A DNA stretch of 64,000 nucleotides from Sipunculus nudus (lineage: Eukaryota; Annelida; Sipuncula; Golfingiida; Sipunculidae). The notes below the pieces were generated by a model, which did not search any database, was not told where the DNA came from, and saw only the letters and a program-made list of their open reading frames with translations. Position 1 is the stretch's first letter, and the number at the start of each line of letters is the position of its first letter. The DNA lies in NCBI GenBank assembly GCA_026874595.1, contig CM049307.1:59344870-59408869 (forward strand), read 5' to 3'. The position numbers and the translations under genes are program-made. Below, in pieces: positions 60,401-61,189 of the stretch.

Positions 60401-61189
60401 CAGTGTTGGAAAAGTATTAGATAAAATTAGTCCTGTTTGGCAACCAAGATGATTGAAAGAGAGGGAGGGAGGTTATTGATTTGGTTTGTCTGTCTGTCTA
60501 GCTGTCTGTCCCTCTGTCTGTCCGTCCATCAGGTTTTCGTTTTCATGCGATAACTTTCCTAAATATTATCTGATATCATTCCAGTTTGGGTTAGTGATTG
60601 CTCTCATGCATATCTTGGTTGAGATTGGTTCTGGAGTGTCTGACTGAAATTTTTTTCTCTCCAGCTCCAAATAAAAATATATTAAATTTTGTTCCTATTT
60701 TACAACCAAAATTATGAAGTGGAGACATCTTCAGGGCACCATGAAAACTAAACAAAGCCACCATGACATGTGGAGACATTTTCAGGCAAACATAAAAACT
60801 GAAACATATTGATCAGGTAAGCATGACAAATGGAAAAAGTGGGGGACTTAAATTCCACGAATTTGTTTGTTAAATTCTTTTATAGCATTGATATATATGG
60901 TGAAAAGCAACAGTAGAAATCCCTTTTAATGCCAGGGTATGCACCAGGAAATTGTCACAGCCCATTTCTGTATAATGTACTTTCCAATTTTGGTTTTAAG
61001 GAAAATTAAATTATAAAATTGTCTTTGTTTTTTTCAAGAATTACTCATATTTTATTATTTGTTTATTTTTAATTTTAGATGAGGGAAAACAGTCGTAGAA
61101 TGAAAGAAGAGCTGGAAAGACAGAGGGAGCTGGAGAGGAAACAAAAACAGATGCAGGCTCCAAGAAAGGTCACACGAAAGGTCATCAAG
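13356..61189 (+). CDS. Unconventional myosin, class XV-like (18 exons, both ends missing)
   Basis: Actin-based motor that uses ATP. Eighteen exons join in frame to 789 codons; residue 1 is the first whole codon of the first exon. Visible motifs: GESGAGKT P-loop (84-91), NDNSSRFGK switch I (134-142), DIFGFE switch II (363-368), [13 protein letters not shown] (373-385), FVRCVKPN (570-577), [10 protein letters not shown] (604-613), three IQ motifs (about 690-704, 713-727, 736-750), then a charged helix (753-778). Class XV is favoured over VII or X by [44 protein letters not shown] and [20 protein letters not shown]. The proposed TEDS-rule residue is Ser471. Cys83 replaces the usual Ser before GESG. 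Family members have MyTH4 and FERM tails, expected past 64000. The 5' exons are not in view. Introns range from 293 bp to 15.1 kb and hold most of the mobile elements in the window. Confidence 0.9.
13458..13583 (+). mobile_element. MITE family 2 fragment
   Basis: TAAAGGGGCCCATTCACCTA, TTTCTGGCTTCCTCTGTGTATA and AAAAAGTTCTTAT match the start of the complete copy at 24118. The match stops where copy C of the 2.6-kb family begins. It lies about 40 bp after the first exon's donor. Confidence 0.65.
13584..16558 (+). mobile_element. 2.6-kb family, diverged and truncated copy C, interrupted
   Basis: The segments 13584-14876 and 16464-16558 align to copy A from about 2844 onward: ACCTTAAATTTTGC, CACCTGTATGT, TTGATCCAGGTGTCCAACCC, AATAAATACCAGACATGGTGC, then AATACTTTGCAAATG and GTACTCCAT. 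The 5' part and the 3' hairpin end are missing. About 430 bp at 14258-14685 is absent from A and B. The 1587-bp element at 14877 splits the copy. Divergence is clearly higher than between A and B. Confidence 0.7.
14877..16463. mobile_element. 1.6-kb TIR transposon with AAAT target duplication
   Basis: The left end starts GGGTATTTCTACAAAAAATG and the right end, read inverted, starts GGGTATTTCTACAGAAAACG; both arms then run through TCGCATTTC (28-29 bp in all). AAAT flanks both sides (14873-14876 and 16464-16467). Removing the element and one AAAT restores the sequence seen in copies A and B. No transposase ORF is visible. The interior repeats ACCGTTACC-like motifs near 15290, 15470, 15650, 15690 (inverted), 15866, 15888 and 15906. 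It is a non-autonomous DNA element; a 4-bp duplication does not fix the superfamily. Confidence 0.8.
16792..16973. mobile_element. CAGTG-ended MITE, copy 1
   Basis: It starts TACAGTGAAACATG and ends CATGTTCCACTGTA, an inverted pair flanked by TA. The interior has several GGTGGTC/GTGGTC words like the copy at 18229. It is probably a Tc1/mariner-type MITE. Confidence 0.7.
16974..18228. other. Intron 1 sequence, nothing recognised
   Basis: AT-rich intron with no repeat end, ORF of note or RNA gene recognised. Confidence 0.45.
18229..18396. mobile_element. CAGTG-ended MITE, copy 2
   Basis: TACAGTGGAACCCC at the left and GGGGTTCCACTGTA at the right are a perfect 14-bp inverted pair including the TA target. 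The interior has GACCACC/GGTGGTC words that fold back. It is 168 bp and non-coding. Confidence 0.85.
18397..19227. other. End of intron 1, with a G-run
   Basis: A run of 14 G lies at 18611-18624. Otherwise it is AT-rich intron with nothing recognised. Confidence 0.5.
19228..19337 (+). CDS. Myosin exon b (residues 22-57)
   Basis: Acceptor TTATTTCAG, donor GTAAGT. It encodes [20 protein letters not shown] and continues to GQILGTQP, typical of an N-terminal motor core. The next intron is phase 2. Confidence 0.95.
19338..19830. other. Intron 2, nothing recognised
   Basis: 493-bp phase 2 intron, AT-rich, with no element ends seen. Confidence 0.7.
19831..19905 (+). CDS. Myosin exon c (residues 58-82)
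   Basis: Acceptor CTATTTGCAG, donor GTAGGT. It encodes [14 protein letters not shown]...NQVIVI, the helix and strand leading into the P-loop. The exon ends with TG of a split codon that becomes Cys83. Confidence 0.93.
19906..21365. other. Start of intron 3, nothing recognised
   Basis: First part of a 15.1-kb intron. AT-rich, with no element ends or exon-like ORFs recognised. Confidence 0.5.
21366..21413. promoter_or_regulatory. Cluster of three CRE/ATF-like sites
   Basis: TGACGTCA occurs perfectly at 21366-21373 and 21406-21413, with GACGTCA at 21382-21388 between them. These are CREB/ATF-type binding words. Three in 48 bp is unusual in AT-rich intron DNA. Whether the site works as an enhancer is inference. 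Confidence 0.35.
21622..22127 (-). mobile_element. MITE family 1, copy 3 (inverted)
   Basis: It starts TTAAAGGGACATAATCAGG and ends GATTAGACCCCTTTAA, the reverse of the copies at 10293 and 23131. At 506 bp it is about the same length. There is no credible coding sequence. Confidence 0.7.
22128..23130. other. Intron 3 segment, nothing firm
   Basis: There is a moderately GC-richer patch at about 22640-22820 with short matching words (CTCCAGAGGAGA and TCTCCCTCTGGAG) but no clear element. The rest is AT-rich. Confidence 0.4.
23131..23630 (+). mobile_element. MITE family 1, copy 2
   Basis: TTTATGGGGCCCAGTCACAT...CTGATTATGTCACTTTAA shares GCATGTTGAA, TTGCTTACTCC and CACGTGGACTG with the copy at 10293. 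Confidence 0.7.
24118..24536. mobile_element. MITE family 2, complete copy with perfect 20-bp ends
   Basis: ATTAAAGGTGCCCATTCACC at 24118-24137 is perfectly inverted at 24517-24536. The element is 419 bp. It shares interior blocks (TTTCTGGCTTCCTCTGTG, GTTGCATATATG, GGATTACCTTTGGTTTATA) with copies at 26639 (opposite orientation), 54614 and a fragment at 13458. A 103-codon ORF across it is chance. Confidence 0.85.
24537..25557. other. Intron 3 segment, nothing recognised
   Basis: AT-rich intron without recognised elements. Confidence 0.45.
25558..25720. mobile_element. CAGTG-ended MITE, degenerate copy
   Basis: GTGGTTGCAAACG, CGAGGTGGTTTGC, CCAAGGTGGTCATTCGACTG and GGGTTTTACTGTA resemble the interior and right end of the 18229 element. 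The left end is lost. Confidence 0.4.
25780..25905. other. GC-rich patch in AT-rich intron
   Basis: GTGCACCTTTCGGGGGTTCC through CCCAGGGCCCCCAGG and ATCCCCGGGCCTGG stands out from its surroundings and contains a partly self-complementary stretch. It may be the remains of a mobile element. No function is assigned. Confidence 0.3.
26639..27105. mobile_element. MITE family 2, inverted copy
   Basis: It starts TTAAAGGGGCCCAATCACCT and ends AGGTGAATAGGCACCTTTAA. The interior is the reverse of the 24118 copy (TTTATAAACTAAAGGTAATC near the left, GAGGAAGCCAGAAATCA near the right). Confidence 0.75.
27106..29190. other. Intron 3 segment before the retrotransposon
   Basis: AT-rich intron. ACCGTAAAATCTCGTGTACA at about 28637 resembles one end of a TIR transposon but no partner end was seen. 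No exon recognised. Confidence 0.45.
29196..29427 (+). repeat. 5' LTR
   Basis: 232 bp, TGTTCTATTACC...CTAATACAACA, with TGTT/AACA tips. It matches the 3' LTR base for base by eye. It carries a possible TATA box (TATAAG, 29285-29290) and AATAAA (29328-29333), so promoter and polyadenylation signals may lie here. Confidence 0.96.
29428..29438 (+). other. Primer binding site, tRNA-Leu type
   Basis: TGGTGGCAGCG follows the 5' LTR directly. It is complementary to a 3' end reading CGCTGCCA plus CCA, as in some animal tRNA-Leu. The match breaks after 11 bases. Confidence 0.75.
29439..29870 (+). other. Retrotransposon leader
   Basis: Untranslated leader between primer site and gag start. It is less AT-rich than the host intron. 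A 70-codon ORF here lacks recognisable features. Confidence 0.6.
29871..34046 (+). CDS. Gag-Pol polyprotein of the Ty3/Gypsy element
   Basis: 1391 codons with no internal stop or frameshift. Domains in order: Gag capsid-like region (about 20-210); two CX2CX4HX4C zinc knuckles (223-236 and 243-256); aspartic protease with DTGA (360-363); reverse transcriptase with the active-site box IADD (655-658) in place of the common YLDD or FADD; RNase H with Asp804 and Asp866; integrase with an HX2HX29CX2C zinc site (His1016, His1019, Cys1049, Cys1052) and a DDE triad Asp1082, Asp1136, Glu1172 at the standard DX35E spacing; and a GPY/F-like module (about 1263-1305). Gag and Pol share one frame, so no frameshift is needed to make Pol. 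The product would copy element RNA to DNA and insert it. Start chosen at the first ATG of the frame. Confidence 0.96.
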   Translation: MASGDSTSATYVCVNDLAGIKPPSFNWEASELPQQFKGFRRYCELMLSTPTFASKNGREIVNYILLWMGPQAVEIYDNWTHLSETQKETPSDVWAAFQTYFEPKSNFRLSRFQLRDMKQQPNEPIDSFITRLKVQAQKCNFDTQAAMEDNLIDQIIKGLAHGPVRKQLLDHDANKLTLDKALDITRTYEATQTHLQQFENTATVGAIQKHTTSRRVQSQFNACYFCGGPRHRRDDCPAKDQKCNRCGKIGHWGKVCRNSRRGQSRNRNDMNEKPRGQDRRSRSPKRRIQHNSRNGDRRVNSVDVTEPYNQLPADFESLTFNTVSVKIDSSYTGIQETEAYATIQIQPYPGRQTNLQGKADTGAQGNIIPLRTFKAIYPTFINKQGFPTNTQPSDVELIAYNGTAIQQYGTINIPCQYQRTTWQDTIFYVAETTGPVIFGLPTCTSLGLVTMNCAMNFCSSQTQNGDKPVSSLQELKEFYPDRFSGLGKFPGEHKLVLSAEAEPVIHPPRRAPVQLQQKIKDELERMQSLDVIRPVQEPTDWVSSITYVQKADGSLRICLDPKHINEALKRAQHHTPTLEELTHRFSNAKVFSKLDAKSGYWCVQLDPASQLLTTFNSPFGRFCFKRLPFGLKTSQDVFQKAMDQILEGLPGVVSIADDITVFGADEKEHDRNIHGLMKRARERGLVFNPNKCIIKADEIPFFGNIYSKDGVRPDPAKVQAIKDLKAPGNVTELQSFLGMVTYLAPYVPHLSKHTAPLRQLLQKEIEYQWHPEHEASFDQIKNLICSAGTLAYFDPNKPTVLQVDASQEALGAALTQDGRPIAYASKRLSETEKRYANIERELLACVFGAERFHTYVYGKPFVIQSDHRPLEMISKKNLTAAPARLQRMLLRLQKYDFDIKYIPGKQMILPDSLSRLPNESNTKDTEINLNLQVCFVQFSQPRLIELREATRNDEQLNVLMKYIINGFPEKRKDAPQLVRDFWPFRDELSIEEGLILKGTQIIIPKALRQQYLQNIHEGHQGITRCQQRAKSSIYWPGINKDIEQITSLCAPCQEHQASQSKQPLEQIIPDVPNIPWHTLGTDLFTLNGRDYLIIADYHSKFPLVERLDKDTTSKTITELTNKAFSLFGIPNTIISDNGPQFIGKQYKTMVQQFGINHITSSPLHPKSHGFIERMIRTIKSLITKTPQNTDYAILVYRTTPLGPQMPSPAEILFKRQIQCNMPIHTKASVTDEYKVKMADMQGKSANRYNQTSSDLSDLSMNQPVFYQDVAQRTWSPGEVIGIGPEPRSYTIKCSTTGRHLRRNRVLIRPRSVTFSEERTQKLNFTTRSTPATVSNLTPTFQEPFKPMNTSVMPSGTGTISRPDIPQTREKPRSTTRFGRVIKPPERLIEQM
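34144..34189. repeat. AT microsatellite in the retrotransposon 3' region
   Basis: About 23 AT dinucleotides between the gag-pol stop and the 3' LTR, inside the element. Confidence 0.95.
34312..34319 (+). other. Polypurine tract
   Basis: GAGGGGGA directly precedes the 3' LTR, the expected place for the plus-strand primer. Confidence 0.85.
34320..34551 (+). repeat. 3' LTR
   Basis: 232 bp, matching the 5' LTR; followed by GATAG, the second half of the target duplication. Confidence 0.96.
34557..35028. other. End of intron 3
   Basis: AT-rich intron ending in the acceptor of the P-loop exon. No element recognised. Confidence 0.6.
35029..35229 (+). CDS. Myosin exon d: P-loop and switch I (residues 83-149)
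   Basis: Acceptor CTTTCATTACAG, donor GTGAGG. It holds [12 protein letters not shown] (ATP phosphate-binding loop) and [15 protein letters not shown] (switch I). Loop 1 between them is short. The exon lies 473 bp downstream of the Ty3/Gypsy insertion. Confidence 0.97.
35716..35779 (+). CDS. Myosin exon e (residues 150-171)
   Basis: Acceptor ATTTTTCAG, donor GTGAGT. It encodes [20 protein letters not shown], the conserved strand and helix after switch I. Confidence 0.95.
36073..36186 (+). CDS. Myosin exon f (residues 172-209)
   Basis: Acceptor TTGTTTTACAG, donor GTTTGT. It encodes [20 protein letters not shown] through YFYLNQ. Both ends are phase 0. Confidence 0.95.
36463..36866. mobile_element. 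MITE rich in TTCGCG
   Basis: TACTGTGGTTGGC at the left pairs with GGCAACCACAGTA at the right, with TA at both tips. The interior has repeated TTTCGCGAT and TTCGCGAA words. 404 bp, no coding capacity. Confidence 0.7.
37156..37317 (+). CDS. Myosin exon g (residues 210-263)
   Basis: Acceptor CTACTTTTCAG, donor GTGAGC. It encodes GGSCEI...AMDVLGF...[10 protein letters not shown], one of the strongest class XV-like stretches. Confidence 0.95.
37486..37812 (+). mobile_element. tRNA-derived SINE with 11-bp target duplication
   Basis: TATGCTGGTCA is exactly duplicated at 37486-37496 and 37802-37812. The 305-bp body has a tRNA-like head with A box TGGTGTAATGG (37506-37516) and B box GTTCAAATCC (37551-37560), as used by RNA polymerase III. 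A GC-rich body follows with AAGACCCTTAGGCAAGG and GATGGACTAGCGTCCCATCC blocks typical of animal SINE core domains, then a T-rich tail. It would be moved by a LINE in trans. Confidence 0.88.
37813..39553. other. Rest of intron 7, with a GC-rich island
   Basis: 38690-39000 is distinctly GC-rich, with CCAGCCCAGCCCAGCCCTG and a small AGCTTCTGCAAGGCAGAAGCT hairpin. It is not assigned to an element. The remainder is AT-rich with nothing recognised. Confidence 0.4.
39554..39670 (+). CDS. Myosin exon h (residues 264-302)
   Basis: Acceptor TTTCTTCTTGTAG, donor GTAAGG. It encodes the variable upper-50K segment [13 protein letters not shown]...[15 protein letters not shown]. The exon is phase 0 at both ends. 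Confidence 0.9.
40174..40371 (+). CDS. Myosin exon i: switch II (residues 303-368)
   Basis: Acceptor TTTACTCACAG, donor GTACAT. It encodes [20 protein letters not shown], then a basic and acidic KTDKDKDKA insert, and ends with ILDIFGFE (switch II). Confidence 0.96.
41051..41278 (+). CDS. Myosin exon j: relay helix (residues 369-444)
   Basis: Acceptor TTGTATTACAG. The donor is GTCTGC, the weakest splice site of the gene. It encodes [19 protein letters not shown], the relay helix, and [13 protein letters not shown]. Reading through the donor meets a stop after seven codons, so the splice is needed. Confidence 0.93.
41985..42110 (+). CDS. Myosin exon k: cardiomyopathy loop (residues 445-486)
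   Basis: Acceptor TATATTTTCAG, donor GTAAGT. It encodes [14 protein letters not shown] and [20 protein letters not shown]. Alignment by eye puts Ser471 at the TEDS position, so motor activity may depend on phosphorylation (inference). Confidence 0.94.
42662..42739 (+). CDS. Myosin exon l (residues 487-512)
   Basis: Acceptor ACTTGTTTCAG, donor GTAATA. It encodes [20 protein letters not shown], a conserved lower-50K helix. Confidence 0.94.
43644..43801 (+). CDS. Myosin exon m: loop 2 region (residues 513-564)
   Basis: Acceptor CTGATGTTTCAG, donor GTAAGT. It encodes IISGMFSEW, a basic loop 2 ([13 protein letters not shown]) and [18 protein letters not shown]. Actin contact through loop 2 is expected from the family. 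Confidence 0.93.
44406..44576 (+). CDS. Myosin exon n: SH1/SH2 region (residues 565-621)
   Basis: Acceptor GTAACCACAG, donor GTAATA. It encodes [31 protein letters not shown] and [13 protein letters not shown], the helices that pass motion to the converter. Confidence 0.96.
45048..45177 (+). CDS. Myosin exon o: converter (residues 622-665)
   Basis: Acceptor TTCATTGTAAG, donor GTAGGC. It encodes [14 protein letters not shown] to WQMGNTK, the converter just before the lever arm. Confidence 0.93.
45981..46226 (+). pseudogene. RecQ-like helicase fragment in intron 15
   Basis: An 81-codon frame contains [33 protein letters not shown] and LIVLVMPAM. The order matches the start of a RecQ-family helicase domain: a Q-motif-like part, Walker A PTGSGK, then motif Ia. 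Walker A has Asn where Ser or Thr is required (GKN), and the frame stops at once, so it is a dead fragment. It may have come from a mobile element or a retrocopy; the source is not determined. Confidence 0.5.
46391..46790. repeat. 37-bp minisatellite, about 11 units, next to a splice acceptor
   Basis: CTTCAGTGTACTTTATGAAA starts units at 46391, 46428, 46466, 46503, 46540, 46577, 46614, 46646, 46683, 46719 and 46756. The usual period is 37 bp; one unit lacks five bases. Units carry ATGCCAAGTGGCGCTTAA. The array ends about 30 bp before the exon at 46820. Confidence 0.95.
46820..46995 (+). CDS. Myosin exon p: end of converter and IQ1-IQ2 (residues 666-723)
   Basis: Acceptor TTTGTCTCTCACAG, donor GTAGTG. 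It encodes VFLKETM, then [15 protein letters not shown] (IQ1) and most of [12 protein letters not shown] (IQ2). IQ motifs bind calmodulin or light chains. A 37-bp minisatellite ends about 30 bp before this exon. Confidence 0.95.
46996..48112. other. Start of intron 16, nothing recognised
   Basis: AT-rich intron with a few short chance ORFs. Confidence 0.5.
48151..48293 (+). repeat. DIRS left inverted terminal repeat
   Basis: GAGAATTTTCTCTGTTAAAG, then CAGAGTAAGCCAACC, CCTATTATCGCCCAAACCCG and CACACTTCCGTTTC. It matches the right repeat inverted with few mismatches. Confidence 0.9.
48427..48580 (+). pseudogene. DIRS Gag zinc-binding remnant
   Basis: The frame reads [17 protein letters not shown] and DPCFYCQT, then a stop (TGA at 48547) where Trp is expected, then SSDKWAMF. 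The Cys/His spacing resembles the zinc-binding region of DIRS Gag proteins. A nearby ATG at 48413 is one frame off. Confidence 0.55.
48852..49142 (+). pseudogene. DIRS RNase H remnant
   Basis: [26 protein letters not shown] and [17 protein letters not shown] match the RNase H end of DIRS reverse transcriptases (consensus NVLELxA, YINRQGG, HxPGxxNxxAD). Catalytic Asp positions appear as MPDYTKG and LSD. The upstream RT domain is absent. Confidence 0.75.
49143..49959 (+). pseudogene. DIRS linker and recombinase N-terminal remnant
   Basis: GC-rich, pyrimidine-rich sequence whose likely coding frame is broken several times. Long ORFs in other frames (a 226-codon one at 48911-49591) are low-complexity shadows. 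Near 49880-49950 broken frames give FLLAIASG-like words expected in tyrosine recombinases. Confidence 0.4.
49960..50475 (+). pseudogene. DIRS tyrosine recombinase remnant
   Basis: Across three frames: [62 protein letters not shown] and [20 protein letters not shown]. The HxxR box is HDIR (50314-50325) and the nucleophile Tyr is probably codon 50421-50423. They lie in different frames, so the enzyme is dead. A poly-G run near 50152-50166 interrupts the frame. Confidence 0.8.
50629..50741 (+). repeat. DIRS internal complementary region
   Basis: 50629-50677 (ATTCTCATTAATACAGAAAC to ATAAAAC) is the inverse of the left edge from 48113. 50677-50741 (CCCATTCCCTCCCTGTGAAT to TGTATTA) is the inverse of the right edge, about 50920-50990. 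The two meet at the predicted circle junction. Confidence 0.9.
50783..50925 (-). repeat. DIRS right inverted terminal repeat
   Basis: AAAAAGTGATTACAAGAAAC, GGCGGGTTTGGGCGATAATA and GCTTACTCTGGC are inverse to the left repeat. A short outer tail (50926-50992) ends in a G-run and GTT. Confidence 0.9.
50993..51476. other. Intron 16 after the DIRS element
   Basis: AT-rich, nothing recognised. Confidence 0.5.
51477..51795. mobile_element. CAGTG-ended MITE, long degenerate copy
   Basis: TACAGTGGAATCTCCTAATTATGGAC at the left matches the family ends only at its first bases. The right end GGGGGGTTTCCCTGCA is a decayed partner. GTCCATAA and TTATGGAC words near the two ends are inverse to each other. 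Confidence 0.5.
51796..53018. other. End of intron 16 and start of intron 17
   Basis: Apart from the exon at 52443, AT-rich intron with nothing recognised. Confidence 0.5.
52443..52527 (+). CDS. Myosin exon q: IQ3 (residues 724-752)
   Basis: Acceptor AAACTCTTACAG, donor GTCAGT. It completes IQ2 and encodes [15 protein letters not shown] (IQ3). The three IQ motifs are spaced 23 residues apart. Confidence 0.92.
53036..54392. mobile_element. TIR transposon inserted in a TA microsatellite
   Basis: The first 25 bases (53036-53060, TACCGTAGATCCGCGTTTTG...) are perfectly inverted at 54368-54392. TA repeats flank both sides (53019-53037 and 54391-54422), which fits a TA target. The interior has a diverged tandem duplication of about 260 bp (GCTAGTTCCGTAATC near 53648 and 53892). 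GCGGCCATTA-like words lie near both ends. There is no transposase ORF, so it is probably a non-autonomous mariner/pogo-type element. Confidence 0.85.
54614..55085. mobile_element. MITE family 2, degenerate copy
   Basis: TTAAAGAGGCCTATTCCAAT, TTTATAAACTACAG, CTTGGAGCTTT, GTTTGTTTTGTTTATA and GTTGATAAACAAGTTCATAC follow the 26639 copy in order. The right end is decayed. Confidence 0.65.
55617..55847 (-). CDS. Possible minus-strand exon, unknown product
   Basis: An open frame of 77 codons begins with ATG at 55847 and ends exactly at CAG before a strong donor GTAAGT (minus strand). It reads [36 protein letters not shown], then [20 protein letters not shown]. The mixed composition and six Cys look protein-like, unlike the AT-rich chance ORFs nearby. 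A stop lies just upstream in frame, so it could only be a first coding exon. No second exon was found and no family is recognised. It could be chance or part of an unknown element. Confidence 0.3.
55848..56469. other. Intron 17 segment, nothing recognised
   Basis: AT-rich intron between the candidate minus-strand exon and copy B. Confidence 0.5.
56470..59100 (+). mobile_element. 2.6-kb non-autonomous family, copy B (uninterrupted)
   Basis: AGCTCAGCTGACTATAAGTC...CAGCTGAGCGTCGTGACCCATAGGTCCCTTG, flanked by T-runs. It has the same layout as copy A: (GTCC)n tract (56517-56563), two diverged units of about 670 bp, AT-rich 3' half and a GACC-CATA-GGTC stem. It lacks the 1.9-kb pearl-like insertion. 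There is no coding capacity. The close match to A suggests both moved fairly recently. Confidence 0.8.
59101..61078. other. Late intron 17
   Basis: AT-rich intron. It holds a 19-bp tandem repeat (59906-59995), a GATCCTGGTCT-rich low-complexity patch (about 60300-60375) and a short GTCT/GTCC run (60487-60530). Confidence 0.5.
59906..59995. repeat. 19-bp tandem repeat, about 4.5 units
   Basis: TTCCTTTTGTAGTATATTA repeats at 59911, 59930, 59949, 59968 and 59987. Confidence 0.9.
61079..61189 (+). CDS. Myosin exon r: charged helix (residues 753-789)
   Basis: Acceptor TATTTTTAATTTTAG, donor GTGAGT. It encodes [18 protein letters not shown], a Glu/Lys/Arg-rich helix that could be a coiled coil or single alpha helix extending the lever arm. 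A basic RKVTRKVIK end follows. The reading frame continues outside the window. Confidence 0.88.
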